DNA from: Chitinophagaceae bacterium
Lineage (GTDB): Bacteria; Bacteroidota; Bacteroidia; Chitinophagales; REEL01
Reading direction: 5' to 3'
DNA length: 53,090 bases
Assembly (NCBI GenBank): GCA_007695095.1
Contig: REEL01000076.1
Span: 1 to 53,090, forward strand
How positions within the stretch are numbered: the first letter of the stretch is position 1; each line of letters starts with the position of its first letter. The translations under genes were made by a program, and so were the position numbers. Below are positions 1 through 9,073 of this stretch, in pieces. The notes below the pieces were generated by a model, which was not told where the DNA came from, made no database searches, and saw only the letters and a program-made list of their open reading frames with translations.

Positions 1-335
1 AGAAAAAAGATTAAAGAGAAAAGGATGTATTCTCGTTTTTAATAAAGGTTTTTTAGATGAGTTAAGGAGGTTTTTTATACTTTTTTAAAAAGAAGAACTT
101 CCTCCTTTCTGTCATACTGACGTTAGGAAGTATCTCCGTATAAATAGGGAGTCCTCTCACAACATTTTTTATCATAATTTTTCCATTCATCTTCCCCTTG
201 AAATTTGGGTTTTGCTCTCTTGGGACTTGCGCAGCCATTTACAGAGTCTATTAAAATCAAAAAAATAAGATTTATAAAATTGTTATTTTTTTATTAAATT
301 TACAGCTGAATGAAATTAAATTTAACATACGCTAT
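1..335. other. Non-coding left edge with a decayed dispersed-repeat-like segment
   Basis: No convincing gene is seen in these 335 bases. An inverted repeat, AAGGAGG at 64-70 and CCTCCTT at 111-117, is followed by a segment at about 118-170 that resembles the 'GTCAT-TCTGACG-AAGGAAG-ATCTCC' dispersed repeats found between genes in many Bacteroidota. Its two arms (around ATCTCC at 131-138 and GGGAG at 147-151) pair only partly, so the copy looks decayed. The remainder up to the CotH gene is AT-rich and probably carries that gene's promoter, but no clear TAnnTTTG box was found. Confidence 0.4.
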
Positions 336-3300
336 ATGATACATAATCTATTTAAAGTAAGCTTTTTACTTTGTTTTCTAGTTTGCATACAGCCGCTGAA
401 AGCACAACTTTTTATCAATGAATTTTTATCTTCCAATCATGCCGGTATAGAAGATATGTATGGCAATAATGAGGATTGGATAGAAATTTATAATTCCGGT
501 CAATCACCGGTTAATCTTCAGGGATATTACCTTTCAGATGATGAAGATGATAAATTAATGTGGTCCTTCCCGGATACGGTAATCGCTCCCGGAAGTTTTT
601 TAATTGTGTTTGCTTCCGGACATGATATTTTTGAATCGGGAGAAATGCACACCAATTTCAGAATAAGTATTGAAGGTGAACCTTTGTTTTTATCAGACCC
701 TTCCGGTCAACAAATAGATATGGTGCCGGCTCAAAACTTATTAACCGACTATTCATACGGGCGCTATCCTGACGGAGCTGCTCAATGGTACATTATGGGT
801 AATCCCAGCCCTGAAGAGCCAAATAATAATCAATCTAACTATACCGGTATTTTGTCTCCGGCAAATGTGTTGACAGAAGGTGGTTTTTATCAGGACTCTG
901 TGGAAATTCAAATAGCACCGGCTGTCACAGGCAGTGAAATCCGATATACGACCGACGGTACAGAGCCGGATGAAAATTCTCCACTTTATACCGGTCCTTT
1001 TAAATTATACGATCGCTTTGGAGAGCCAAACCAGCATTCTACAATAGTAACATCAACTTTAGGTGGATGGCATGGCTGGGACCCGCCGGCAAGCGAAGTG
1101 TTTAAAGCACATAATTTACGGGTTAAAGTTTTCAAACCGGGCTATGTCCCTTCAGAAGTGGTTCACACCTATTTTATCGACTCCACAGCTAATATGCGTT
1201 ATGATTTACCGGTTTGGTCCATTACGACTAATCATGATAATTTTTTTGGACAGAGTGAGGGATTGTTTATTCCCCAAAATTATCTGAACCGTGGCTTTGA
1301 ATGGGAAAGAGAGGCATTTATAGAGCTTTTTAAAGACGGACAAAAAGTAATTGGACAACATGCGGGAATACGTACTCACGGAGGTGCAAGCCGGCATTAT
1401 CCTCAGAAAACTTTACGTTTGTACGCCAGAAATCTTTATGGAAACTCTCATTTTGAATACCCGTTATTTGGTGATGACCACTTAACCAATGACGGCAGAA
1501 AACAATTAAATCAATTTAAACGCCTGCTACTGAGAAGCTCAGGGAATGATTGGCCTATGACTTTAATCAGAGATGCCGCATTACAAAGCCTTTTGGAAGG
1601 GATAGATATCGATAAACAAGCATACACCCCCTCCGTTGCATTTATAAACGGAGAGTTTTGGGGTATACACAACATTCGGGAAAGACAAGATCGCTTTTAT
1701 ATAGCTACCCATTATGATTTAGACCCCGATAGTGTAGTAATTCTAAAAAGAGACAGAAATACAGGTGTTTATGATTTGAAAGAAGGAGAACCGGGTGATG
1801 AACAGCATTATATTGACATGGAAGCTTTCATAGATAATGAGGATATTACAGACCCGGTGATTTATGAGCAGGTAAAAGAATTGATGGATGTATACAATTT
1901 TATTGATTTTCAGATTGCTCATATCTTTTTTGCAAACAGAGACTGGCCTTCAAATAATAATAAATACTATAGGTACAAAGGGGCTTATGATGAAGACAAT
2001 GACCGGACTGACGGTCGCTGGAGATGGATAGTTTTTGATACTGATTTCAGCTTTGGGTATTCTCAAACGCCACCCTCTCACAATACCTTGGTTTTTGCAA
2101 CCAATGACAGTCATAATTCCTGGCCAAATGCTTCCTGGGCAACTTTCTTACTAAGAAATTTATTAGATAACGAAAGCTTTAAAGTTGCTTTTATTAACAG
2201 GTTTGCCGATCATTTGAATACCCGTTTTAAACCCTCTTTTGTTGAGGCGCGTATAGATTCTTTTCATAATGATTTGGCAAATGTGATTGATGAGCATGTG
2301 AATCGCTGGCAAAGACCATTTTATTGGCAAGGCTCAACCCAAAACATTATTGACTTTGGAAATGTGAGAGCAGGCCATGTGTTTAACCATATACAGAACT
2401 TCTTTAGTTTAGATGAAATTCATACAGTTATTTTGGATGTAGACAATCCGCAAAGGGGTAGTATTAAGTTTAGCACTCTGCAGCATGATGAATATCCCTG
2501 GACAGGTGATTACTTTTCTAATGTTCCTGTATTGTTAAAAGCTATCCCTGAAGACGGTTATGAATTTGTGGAATGGTTGGAGACGGGCGATACTCTTAGT
2601 GAAATGTATGTTTATTTAGATTCGGATACCCAATTCACGGCAGTATTTGAAGCAAAAGTTGCTGCATTCCTGCCGTTTACTTATCCGGCTTTGCATGATG
2701 TTTGTGACAGTGATTATGTTTTTGATTTCTGGCCTCCGAATGCACCGGCACTTACTTATCCTCAAAATATTATGTTTCACACACAGGATTTTACAAATAC
2801 TCCTGATGAACAAACAGAAATGGTTGCTAATTACACCTGTGCGTATGATTTGAACAACCGTCCCCGGATTAATGGCTTAGGAGTTTCCGGATTTTCGTTT
2901 ATAAACACCGGTAATCCCCAAAACAGTGAAACCTGCCTAAGTGAAAACGGTTGGGTAGGCGCTGCTGTTTTAGGTCTCAGTACGGATGCTTGTGAAGATA
3001 TTGAACTATATTTTACAGCCGGTACCGTACAGGAAAACTCAAGGACATATAACCTTCGTTTACAGTATAAATTATCTGAAAATGATGTTTGGCAGGATTT
3101 TGAACCTTTCACGGAATATACCTCTTCATATACATTACATTTTCAGGAATTTGGACCTATACCTTTTCCCGATTATATGGAAAATCAGGATACTGTTTAT
3201 CTGCGCTGGCTGTATTATCAATCTCCTCAGTCGGATGATAGCGGACCACGCGCGCAGGTTCGTATAGATGACATAATAGTTAAGCTGGCTGAAGAACCTC

Positions 3301-3587
3301 AGGATACAATACCGGATAATGATACTGTATCTGTACCTGAAGTAGTGGATTACACAAATGTAACATTATATCCGAACCCTGGAAATAATCAGTTCACGAT
3401 TGATTTACCTTTTGATGACAGTTATTTAATTGATGTAAAAAATGTGCTAGGGCAAAAAATGGCTGAAACTGTTTTTAATGGTTCCCGTTTTGTTCAGAAT
3501 ACAGCAAACTGGCCGGAGGGTATTTACTTTATCAGAATTCAGCATGATGCAGATTTGCCGCCTTTAATTTTTAGGTGGATTAAATAG
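336..3587 (+). CDS. Secreted multidomain CotH-family protein with T9SS sorting domain
   Basis: This is a 1083-residue exported protein, probably displayed on the cell surface. Residues 1-23 form a signal peptide ending LKA. Residues ~24-165 resemble a lamin-tail domain (LFINEFLSSN, then NEDWIEIYN). Residues ~173-285 match the chitobiase C-terminal fold (RYTTDGTEP near 203). Residues ~290-690 are a CotH spore-coat-type kinase-like domain, with RTHGGASR, LLLRSSGNDW, GIHNIRERQDRFY and FDTDFSFGY. A bacterial InlB-like repeat follows near 698-773, then a beta-sandwich region. Residues ~1005-1083 are a type A T9SS sorting domain, beginning VTLYPNPG and ending GIYFIRI. CotH proteins phosphorylate spore-coat proteins in Bacillus; whether this homologue is an active kinase is not known. 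It stands alone, with a 159-base gap before cdaA. Confidence 0.88.
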   Translation: MIHNLFKVSFLLCFLVCIQPLKAQLFINEFLSSNHAGIEDMYGNNEDWIEIYNSGQSPVNLQGYYLSDDEDDKLMWSFPDTVIAPGSFLIVFASGHDIFESGEMHTNFRISIEGEPLFLSDPSGQQIDMVPAQNLLTDYSYGRYPDGAAQWYIMGNPSPEEPNNNQSNYTGILSPANVLTEGGFYQDSVEIQIAPAVTGSEIRYTTDGTEPDENSPLYTGPFKLYDRFGEPNQHSTIVTSTLGGWHGWDPPASEVFKAHNLRVKVFKPGYVPSEVVHTYFIDSTANMRYDLPVWSITTNHDNFFGQSEGLFIPQNYLNRGFEWEREAFIELFKDGQKVIGQHAGIRTHGGASRHYPQKTLRLYARNLYGNSHFEYPLFGDDHLTNDGRKQLNQFKRLLLRSSGNDWPMTLIRDAALQSLLEGIDIDKQAYTPSVAFINGEFWGIHNIRERQDRFYIATHYDLDPDSVVILKRDRNTGVYDLKEGEPGDEQHYIDMEAFIDNEDITDPVIYEQVKELMDVYNFIDFQIAHIFFANRDWPSNNNKYYRYKGAYDEDNDRTDGRWRWIVFDTDFSFGYSQTPPSHNTLVFATNDSHNSWPNASWATFLLRNLLDNESFKVAFINRFADHLNTRFKPSFVEARIDSFHNDLANVIDEHVNRWQRPFYWQGSTQNIIDFGNVRAGHVFNHIQNFFSLDEIHTVILDVDNPQRGSIKFSTLQHDEYPWTGDYFSNVPVLLKAIPEDGYEFVEWLETGDTLSEMYVYLDSDTQFTAVFEAKVAAFLPFTYPALHDVCDSDYVFDFWPPNAPALTYPQNIMFHTQDFTNTPDEQTEMVANYTCAYDLNNRPRINGLGVSGFSFINTGNPQNSETCLSENGWVGAAVLGLSTDACEDIELYFTAGTVQENSRTYNLRLQYKLSENDVWQDFEPFTEYTSSYTLHFQEFGPIPFPDYMENQDTVYLRWLYYQSPQSDDSGPRAQVRIDDIIVKLAEEPQDTIPDNDTVSVPEVVDYTNVTLYPNPGNNQFTIDLPFDDSYLIDVKNVLGQKMAETVFNGSRFVQNTANWPEGIYFIRIQHDADLPPLIFRWIK

Positions 3588-3728
3588 GGGGAGCTAACCT
3601 GTAAGTCCCTGAATTAGGTTGACCATTTTTATAAGATAGGAATTTTTATAAACCTGACTATTTTGAAAAAGAAAACGCTTAAATATTTCTTAAATTTAAC
3701 AGCGTTAATTATATTCAGCTTAAATTTT

Positions 3729-3736
3729 TAGCTTTG
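3729..3736 (+). promoter_or_regulatory. Candidate -7 box for cdaA
   Basis: TAGCTTTG fits the Bacteroidota -7 consensus TAnnTTTG. Transcription from it would begin near 3742, leaving almost no leader before the GTG at 3747 but about 40 bases before the ATG at 3783. No clean -33 TTTG is seen at the usual spacing. Confidence 0.35.
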
Positions 3737-3746
3737 TAAAAAAAAA

Positions 3747-4565
3747 GTGACAGAAATACTCCAATTTATATCGATAGGGTTTATGGAAATCCGTTTACTG
3801 GATATACTGGATATATTTCTGGTAGCCTTGCTAATCTATCAACTTTACCGTCTGCTAAAGGGAAGCCTTGCTTTTTATATTTTTCTTGGTTTGGTTTCTA
3901 TTTATATGATTTACTTTGGTGTGCGGGCACTGAACATGAACTTACTTTCCGGGATTTTAGGACAGTTTATAGATGTAGGGGTTATTTTATTGCTAATTAT
4001 TTTCCAACCGGAAGTGAGAAGGTTCTTGTTAATTATTGGCAGGGGCAGTCACTTCAAGAGAAATAGATGGCTTAAAAAATGGTTTCCCAATAAAATTCAA
4101 ACCGAGGAGGAGCTGGAGTCTTATATTGAAGAAACCTTAAGTGCCATAGCTATTTTTCAAAAAGCAAAAACCGGTTCACTGATAGTTTTTGCAAATACTT
4201 CTAAGCTTCAGTTCTTTGCAAACTCCGGGGTGAAGATTGATGCTGTAATTTCATCAAAACTTTTGGAATCTATATTTGAAAAAAATAGCCCACTGCACGA
4301 TGGGGCGGTAATTATTTCAGAAAATAAAATTATGGCTGCAGGTTGCACTCTGCCGGTATCTGAAAATGAAGACTTGCCTGATAGAGTTGGTGTGAGACAT
4401 AAAGCAGCAGTAGGTATTACTGAACAGAGTGATGCTTTGGCAATAATTGTTTCAGAAGAAAAGGGCACCATTTCTTATGCCCGTGGCGGAAACTTGATTT
4501 TCGACATTAAAATCAGTGATTTACGTACTCTGCTAAGGAAAATTATGGTTGAAGATAGTTTTTAA
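3747..4565 (+). CDS. cdaA: Diadenylate cyclase CdaA (membrane DAC domain)
   Basis: This enzyme makes the second messenger c-di-AMP from two ATP. Three N-terminal membrane helices (about 15-37, 40-59, 70-92) precede a cytosolic DAC (DisA_N) domain at about 120-245. The family signature DGA is present at ~183 (SPLHDGAVII). The second signature reads RHK rather than the usual RHR (GVRHKAAVGITE, ~214-220). The length of 272 residues is typical of CdaA. The first codon is GTG; an in-frame ATG at 3783 (residue 13) is an alternative start, and the promoter-like box just upstream slightly favours it. The gene converges on the TPR lipoprotein with only four bases between them, so no independent terminator is visible. 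The regulator CdaR usually linked in Firmicutes is absent. Confidence 0.9.
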   Translation: MTEILQFISIGFMEIRLLDILDIFLVALLIYQLYRLLKGSLAFYIFLGLVSIYMIYFGVRALNMNLLSGILGQFIDVGVILLLIIFQPEVRRFLLIIGRGSHFKRNRWLKKWFPNKIQTEEELESYIEETLSAIAIFQKAKTGSLIVFANTSKLQFFANSGVKIDAVISSKLLESIFEKNSPLHDGAVIISENKIMAAGCTLPVSENEDLPDRVGVRHKAAVGITEQSDALAIIVSEEKGTISYARGGNLIFDIKISDLRTLLRKIMVEDSF

Positions 4566-4569
4566 AAAT

Positions 4570-5106
4570 CTATTGATTGTCTTGCTGAGATTCCCATAAG
4601 CGAATCATTTCTTCGGGTGATTTACCTAAAAAATTCAGTGAAAATTCAACATCCTTTGTGAGGGGGTGTTCAGGATATACCTCTAAAAAACGATTGTACC
4701 AAAAACGTGCTTCAGAGGTGTCATTTACTTCGTTTTCATATGTAAAGCCTATTAAAAATAAAACCTGAGCACGGTTTTCATAAGTTGGATATTCTGCATA
4801 AGTTCTTTCGTAGGTCCGGGCAGCTAATACCGGATCGCCGGCACTTCGGTGTAAATCTGCCAATCTAAACAAATATTCCGGAGCTATGGAATGATTAGGG
4901 TATTGACTGTAAAAGGCATCATACTTTTCTATTAATTCGTTTCTTATATTTTCTGAAAACTCAAAGCTTAGATTATCTTCAAAAAGTTTATTCTCTAATT
5001 TCGTAATTTCCTCTATTAAAGTGTCTTCTGTTTTCTCTGTTGCTGAACAGGATGTTAAGAAAACAGCAAGCAGACTAATCAGAAAGAAATAATTTTTCCA
5101 ATACAT
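4570..5106 (-). CDS. TPR-containing lipoprotein
   Basis: A 178-residue protein with a lipoprotein signal peptide whose lipobox LTSC puts the acylated cysteine at residue 20. The mature part is mostly helical and carries tetratricopeptide-like repeats at about 60-150, for example PEYLFRLADLHRSAG followed by AARTYERTYAEYP and ARFWYNRFLEVYPEHP. The pattern is like YbgF or BamD-type envelope scaffold proteins, but it is shorter and no specific partner can be named. It is transcribed alone on the minus strand and converges with cdaA. Its function is unknown; a periplasmic scaffolding role is inference from the repeats and lipid anchor. Confidence 0.75.
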   Translation of the reverse strand: MYWKNYFFLISLLAVFLTSCSATEKTEDTLIEEITKLENKLFEDNLSFEFSENIRNELIEKYDAFYSQYPNHSIAPEYLFRLADLHRSAGDPVLAARTYERTYAEYPTYENRAQVLFLIGFTYENEVNDTSEARFWYNRFLEVYPEHPLTKDVEFSLNFLGKSPEEMIRLWESQQDNQ

Positions 5107-5437
5107 AATTTTATTTTATTAGCGGCAAAGTTAGAAAGTTTTAAAATATACACCCTTAAATATGATGTTTAGTAAATGTTCTTTATTTAATTAATGAAAA
5201 TTAGCGGAATTTATTTTAGCAATTTATTTTTTATCGTTGTAATTGACATTTTGCTCTTTCAGGGCTAAGCATTAGCTATTGCAGTAATTATGGGGCTATT
5301 GACCAAAGTTAGACGTGTAATGCCTTTTTAAGGCTTATTCTGGCTATGACAGATATGATATGGCAGCAATAATGTTGAATAAGCTGATATTATAAGTTTT
5401 GGCAACTTCTCTGCAGCCCTGAAAGGGTGTAATAGTT
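5107..5437. other. Non-coding gap with inverted repeat
   Basis: No gene is seen in these 331 bases. An 11-base perfect inverted repeat, CTTTCAGGGCT at 5256-5266 and AGCCCTGAAAG at 5415-5425, brackets about 150 bases. Similar 'CCCTGAAAGGG' motifs edge dispersed intergenic elements in Bacteroidota, so this could be a degenerate copy. The 3' end of rmuC abuts the right arm. Confidence 0.4.
5256..5425. repeat. Inverted repeat pair, possible dispersed element
   Basis: The arms at 5256-5266 and 5415-5425 are perfect reverse complements of 11 bases. The internal ~148 bases carry no open frame of note. A non-autonomous mobile element is possible, but no target-site duplication was recognised, so this remains a structural observation. 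Confidence 0.35.
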
Positions 5438-6754
5438 TTAATCATCTCCTTCATTTTTTTTCGGTAACTTCAATATTTCTTCGGCTTCTTTGGTATCCAG
5501 GGTGCCGATATCTTTCAGCTTCCTGCTCATTACATTGGTGCGGGTGTTTCTCAATTCATCTAAAGACTTAGATGCGGTGTGTAATTGTTTATCCACCTTT
5601 TCTAACTGTTCGCCAAATTTATCAAACTCAGTTTTTACGGCTTCCAGAATTTTCCATACTTCACTGCTTCTTTTTTGCACTGCCAGGGTTCGGAATCCCA
5701 TTTGAAGACTGTTTAAAAGAGCAGAAAGGGTTGTTGGCCCGGTAATGGTTATCCGGTAAGTTCTTTGAAGCTTTTCAAACAAGCCGCTATGCCTCAATAC
5801 TTCTGCATATAAGCCTTCTATGGGTAAAAACATAATGGCAAAGTCTGTAGTGTGAGGCGGATCTATATATTTTGCACTGATTTCTTTAGCAGACAATTCA
5901 ATGCTTTTTATTAATCCTTTTTGAGCAACATCAATTTTTATTTTATCCCCTTCATCATATGCATCCAGTAAAAATTGATAGTTTTCAGTTGGGAATTTTG
6001 AATCTATAGGCATCCAGACACCTTCATCTGCAGCACGGCCCGGTAATTTGACAGCAAATTCCACAAAAGCATGACTACCTTTTTTGGTAGCTACATTTTT
6101 AGAGAACTGATCGGGTGTTAACAGTTGCTCCAGGATATTTTCAAGTTGGTATTCACCCATAACTCCACGGGTTTTTACATTTGATAAAACTCTTTTTAAG
6201 TCGCCAACTCCATTTGCCAGGCTTTGCATTTCACCCAGTCCTTTGTGAACTTGTTCAAGTCGATCACTTACCTGTTTAAAGGATTCCCCCAATCTTTTTT
6301 CAAGTGCAGTCTGCAATTTCTCATCTACGGTTTTTCGCATTTCGGTGAGTTGTTCGTTATTATCCTTACGGATACTTTCAAGGTCTTTTTCCACCCGCTC
6401 ACTAATATCTTTTAGGCGATTCAGAAATCCGATATTCAGCTCTTGCTGCATTTTGTTAAAGTCTTCAAAACGTTCCCTAACGGATTTATTGAGTTTATCG
6501 CTGTTTTCGGCATTGATATTCCCAAATTGGTTCAGTGACTTTGCCAGCTCATCTCTACTCATCTGAGCATATTGAGCAGCTTCTGTCCGGTTTGTTTTCA
6601 TTTCTTCCCGTATGGAACGTTCAATGTCGCTGAGCTTGCTGTTGAGCTGTTGAATAATCTCTTTATTATCAGACTTTTGGTGTTTTTTGCCGAAAAGTAA
6701 ATAGATGATTACTAAAATTAGCAGCAAACAAAAAGAAATTAAAACCTCAGCCAT
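5438..6754 (-). CDS. rmuC: RmuC family protein
   Basis: RmuC proteins are predicted nuclease-fold (PD-D/EXK-like) proteins that limit inversions at short inverted repeats and act in DNA recombination. Here a single N-terminal membrane helix (about 5-21) is followed by a long charged coiled coil (about 25-190). The conserved RmuC domain follows at about 195-420, with KTRGVMGEYQLENIL, LPGRAADEGVWMPIDSKFP and FAIMFLPIEGLYAEVL. The 438-residue length suits the family. The gene is read on the minus strand alone, with an independent divergent neighbour (the LutB-like gene). The identification is firm; the molecular activity of the family is still poorly defined. Confidence 0.93.
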   Translation of the reverse strand: MAEVLISFCLLLILVIIYLLFGKKHQKSDNKEIIQQLNSKLSDIERSIREEMKTNRTEAAQYAQMSRDELAKSLNQFGNINAENSDKLNKSVRERFEDFNKMQQELNIGFLNRLKDISERVEKDLESIRKDNNEQLTEMRKTVDEKLQTALEKRLGESFKQVSDRLEQVHKGLGEMQSLANGVGDLKRVLSNVKTRGVMGEYQLENILEQLLTPDQFSKNVATKKGSHAFVEFAVKLPGRAADEGVWMPIDSKFPTENYQFLLDAYDEGDKIKIDVAQKGLIKSIELSAKEISAKYIDPPHTTDFAIMFLPIEGLYAEVLRHSGLFEKLQRTYRITITGPTTLSALLNSLQMGFRTLAVQKRSSEVWKILEAVKTEFDKFGEQLEKVDKQLHTASKSLDELRNTRTNVMSRKLKDIGTLDTKEAEEILKLPKKNEGDD

Positions 6755-6814
6755 AGTGATTTTTTATTTTAAAAAATTATATGAAAGCATCCCCGGTAAA
6801 TTACAAAAAAATAA

Positions 6815-6848
6815 TTGATAGGATACGCTTGTATTTTTTATATTTTTG
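6815..6848 (+). promoter_or_regulatory. Possible promoter of the LutB-like gene
   Basis: TATTTTTG at 6841-6848 matches the Bacteroidota -7 box, and a TTG lies at 6815-6817. The spacer is 23 bases, a little longer than the usual 19-21, so this is only a moderate match. Confidence 0.4.
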
Positions 6849-6874
6849 CGTATTAAATATTTATTAACAAAGCA

Positions 6875-8104
6875 ATGACTGATTATACTCAAAAAATAAA
6901 GCAAAACTTAAGGGATGCTGTTAATGACAGAGAGAGTTTAAATAAGTCATTTGAAAAGTTAGAGCAATTTTACTTTAAAAGAAAGAATCAACAGTTGAAT
7001 GCCGGTGAAGACCTGAAAGCCAAATCTAAGTATTTGCGCTGGAGATTTTTTGAAAATATGGAAGAGCACTTGCTTCAGTTGGATTCCAAATTTAGTGAAA
7101 GTGGCATTAAACTGCTTTGGAGTGATGATGAGGAAACAGCTATTCAGTTAGTATATAATATACTTAAAAAAAACAACATCACTTATTTTACCGGAGAGGA
7201 CGATTTGTTGCGAAAAGAATTGAAATTAGACGAGCGCTTGCAAAATTTTCATTTTAAACGCATAGCCCCCGACCGCTGGCATACGTTAGCTCATAAGAAT
7301 AGTCAAAAAAATGCACCACTGGAGGAAGCTGCTATAATTACAAGCTGCCGTTTTGTGATATCCGGACAGGGTTTGATCGTCTTGCCTGCAGAATCACCCT
7401 ATCATACTTTAGAAGCAAAAATGAGCCCGGTAAGAATTTTTTTAGTTGGTATAGACCGGATTATGCCTGATATTAAAGAGCTGAATCACTGGATGCGTTT
7501 GTTTTACCAAAACCGGGATTTTACGGACTCACCACCCGATTACAACTTGTTTGGAGGGTTTGGAAAAGAAAATCAGGAAGGTACGGATTATCTGATATTT
7601 CTTAATAACGGGCGCGATAAAGTTTTAGCAGATAAAGATTATAGGGAGGCAATGTATTGTATAGATTGTAAAGCCTGTGAAAAATCTTGCCCGGTGACTA
7701 CTCTCACTGTTAATACAACTGATAATTTGATAGAATCTCCCATTCAAAATATTGTATTCCCCTTAAAAAATGAATTTCCGGCAGCATATTACCTTTCTCA
7801 TACAAGCACTCTCAGCAAGTCAAACACTGATGTATGTCCGGTAGGGATAAATATTGATAAACTAATGCGATTGAGCCGACAGAGATATAAAGAAAACTTT
7901 GGGGAAAGTCTGCAACAAAAATGGGCATATAGCTTTTGGGAGAGAGCAATGTTAAACCCGGTATGGCTTGAGAAATTAAATACCGGTCTGAAATACATCT
8001 TAATGAATATGTTGCTACATCATGTCATGGGTAGTGGATATAAAAAAATGAGCCCGGCACCCAAGTCTTTCCGCCAATTATATAAAGAGAAAAATAAATC
8101 TTAA
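6875..8104 (+). CDS. LUD-domain, LutB-like iron-sulfur protein with a degraded second cluster
   Basis: The protein resembles LutB of the LutABC L-lactate oxidation complex. A LUD domain spans about 65-245 (FVISGQGLIVLPAESPYHTL is typical of the clade), followed by a ferredoxin-like section. The first [4Fe-4S] motif is intact: C262, C265, C268 and C272-P. In the second, only C321-P-V-G remains; the positions expected for the other ligands hold S311, S314 and N317. The protein ends at 409 residues, shorter than many LutB proteins. No LutA (cysteine-rich CCG domain) or LutC gene is near. It may be a single-cluster derivative with a changed role; assignment to lactate oxidation is therefore cautious. 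Confidence 0.8.
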   Translation: MTDYTQKIKQNLRDAVNDRESLNKSFEKLEQFYFKRKNQQLNAGEDLKAKSKYLRWRFFENMEEHLLQLDSKFSESGIKLLWSDDEETAIQLVYNILKKNNITYFTGEDDLLRKELKLDERLQNFHFKRIAPDRWHTLAHKNSQKNAPLEEAAIITSCRFVISGQGLIVLPAESPYHTLEAKMSPVRIFLVGIDRIMPDIKELNHWMRLFYQNRDFTDSPPDYNLFGGFGKENQEGTDYLIFLNNGRDKVLADKDYREAMYCIDCKACEKSCPVTTLTVNTTDNLIESPIQNIVFPLKNEFPAAYYLSHTSTLSKSNTDVCPVGINIDKLMRLSRQRYKENFGESLQQKWAYSFWERAMLNPVWLEKLNTGLKYILMNMLLHHVMGSGYKKMSPAPKSFRQLYKEKNKS

Positions 8105-8194
8105 TTCTGTCGCGTTTTGTAATTAGTTAATTGTCTTATAAAATTAATCATAAAACTAAAAAACCGGTTAAATTTTTGATGTTTTATATTATTA

Positions 8195-8226
8195 TTTGAC
8201 AATTCTTTTAAATCGTTGTATTTTTG
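8195..8226 (+). promoter_or_regulatory. Strong Bacteroidota-type promoter for the orphan lipoprotein
   Basis: TTTG at 8195-8198 and TATTTTTG at 8219-8226 are separated by 20 bases, an exact fit to the TTTG-N19-21-TAnnTTTG consensus. Transcription should begin near 8232. This rules out the upstream TTG at 8224 as a start codon and supports the ATG at 8305. Confidence 0.75.
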
Positions 8227-8304
8227 CATTTTAACAAAACAACTTTTATTCGGCATACTTCTACGCAAAATTTGACTTTTAATTTGAACATTTCTTTTAC
8301 AAAT

Positions 8305-8862
8305 ATGCTTAGAAGTAGCTTATTATTGTGTTTTATCGTCCTACTGTTAGTTTCTTGCTCCAACGAGCGCATAGAGGGTTCGTTCACCAAGGAAGAGCTT
8401 GCCTGGTTGGTTTATGATAAAGGAGATACCGTTGATTTTTACAGTAAAGAATCGGGAGAAATTCAATTTATCGTTACGGAAAAAACTGAGTTACATCAGG
8501 TCTCCAATAAATTCCCTATTGAAGCCGAAGTTTTACTGGAAAGTGATCACCATAATTTAAAGTTTAAGATTTATCTTTTAAAAGATCAGTACTCATTTAA
8601 GCGTTACGTACGATTGAATCATATATACCGTCCGTTAGATTTATTAAAACCTGTTGAAACTAAAAAAATTGAAGGCTTAAACTTTTTTAATGTTTATGAG
8701 ATTGAGGAGAGCAGCAAGGAAGAAACATTTATTCAATCTGCTTCTTTCAACAAACAAAATGGTTTTCTTGAATTTACAGATTCTACCGGAGTAAATTATA
8801 TTCAAAAAAACCTCAGTGAAAGTAATTCTCCATCAGCTTATTATGTTTTATTTGAGAAATAG
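8305..8862 (+). CDS. Uncharacterised lipoprotein
   Basis: The reading frame is open from 8224, but the ATG at 8305 is chosen because the promoter overlaps the earlier TTG and because this start gives a clean lipoprotein signal: MLRSSLLLCF, a hydrophobic stretch, and lipobox LVSC with the lipidated cysteine at residue 18. The mature ~168 residues are rich in charged residues and beta-type pattern, with no domain I recognise. No membrane segment follows the signal. It is expressed from its own strong promoter and has 200-base gaps on both sides, so no operon partner hints at function. It is probably an envelope protein restricted to this lineage. Confidence 0.65.
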   Translation: MLRSSLLLCFIVLLLVSCSNERIEGSFTKEELAWLVYDKGDTVDFYSKESGEIQFIVTEKTELHQVSNKFPIEAEVLLESDHHNLKFKIYLLKDQYSFKRYVRLNHIYRPLDLLKPVETKKIEGLNFFNVYEIEESSKEETFIQSASFNKQNGFLEFTDSTGVNYIQKNLSESNSPSAYYVLFEK

Positions 8863-9073
8863 CTCTCTTTCTTACTGTACTTTTAAACCTGTTTTTCATT
8901 GCCCGAAAAAGTAATTTTAATATTCATTTAATCCTTTAAAATTTTTCTTTCTGTAAAATTGCTTTTATCTTTAAGGCATTATACAATAAGCATATATGAT
9001 GCTGTGGGTTCAGATGTATTTAGTAAAACTATGTGGTAATTTATTTTAAAGTTATAATTTAAAAAAACAAAAA

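Noticed and set aside
8224-8304. Upstream TTG start for the orphan lipoprotein
   Set aside because: This TTG lies inside the -7 promoter box, and the ATG at 8305 gives a proper lipoprotein signal peptide.
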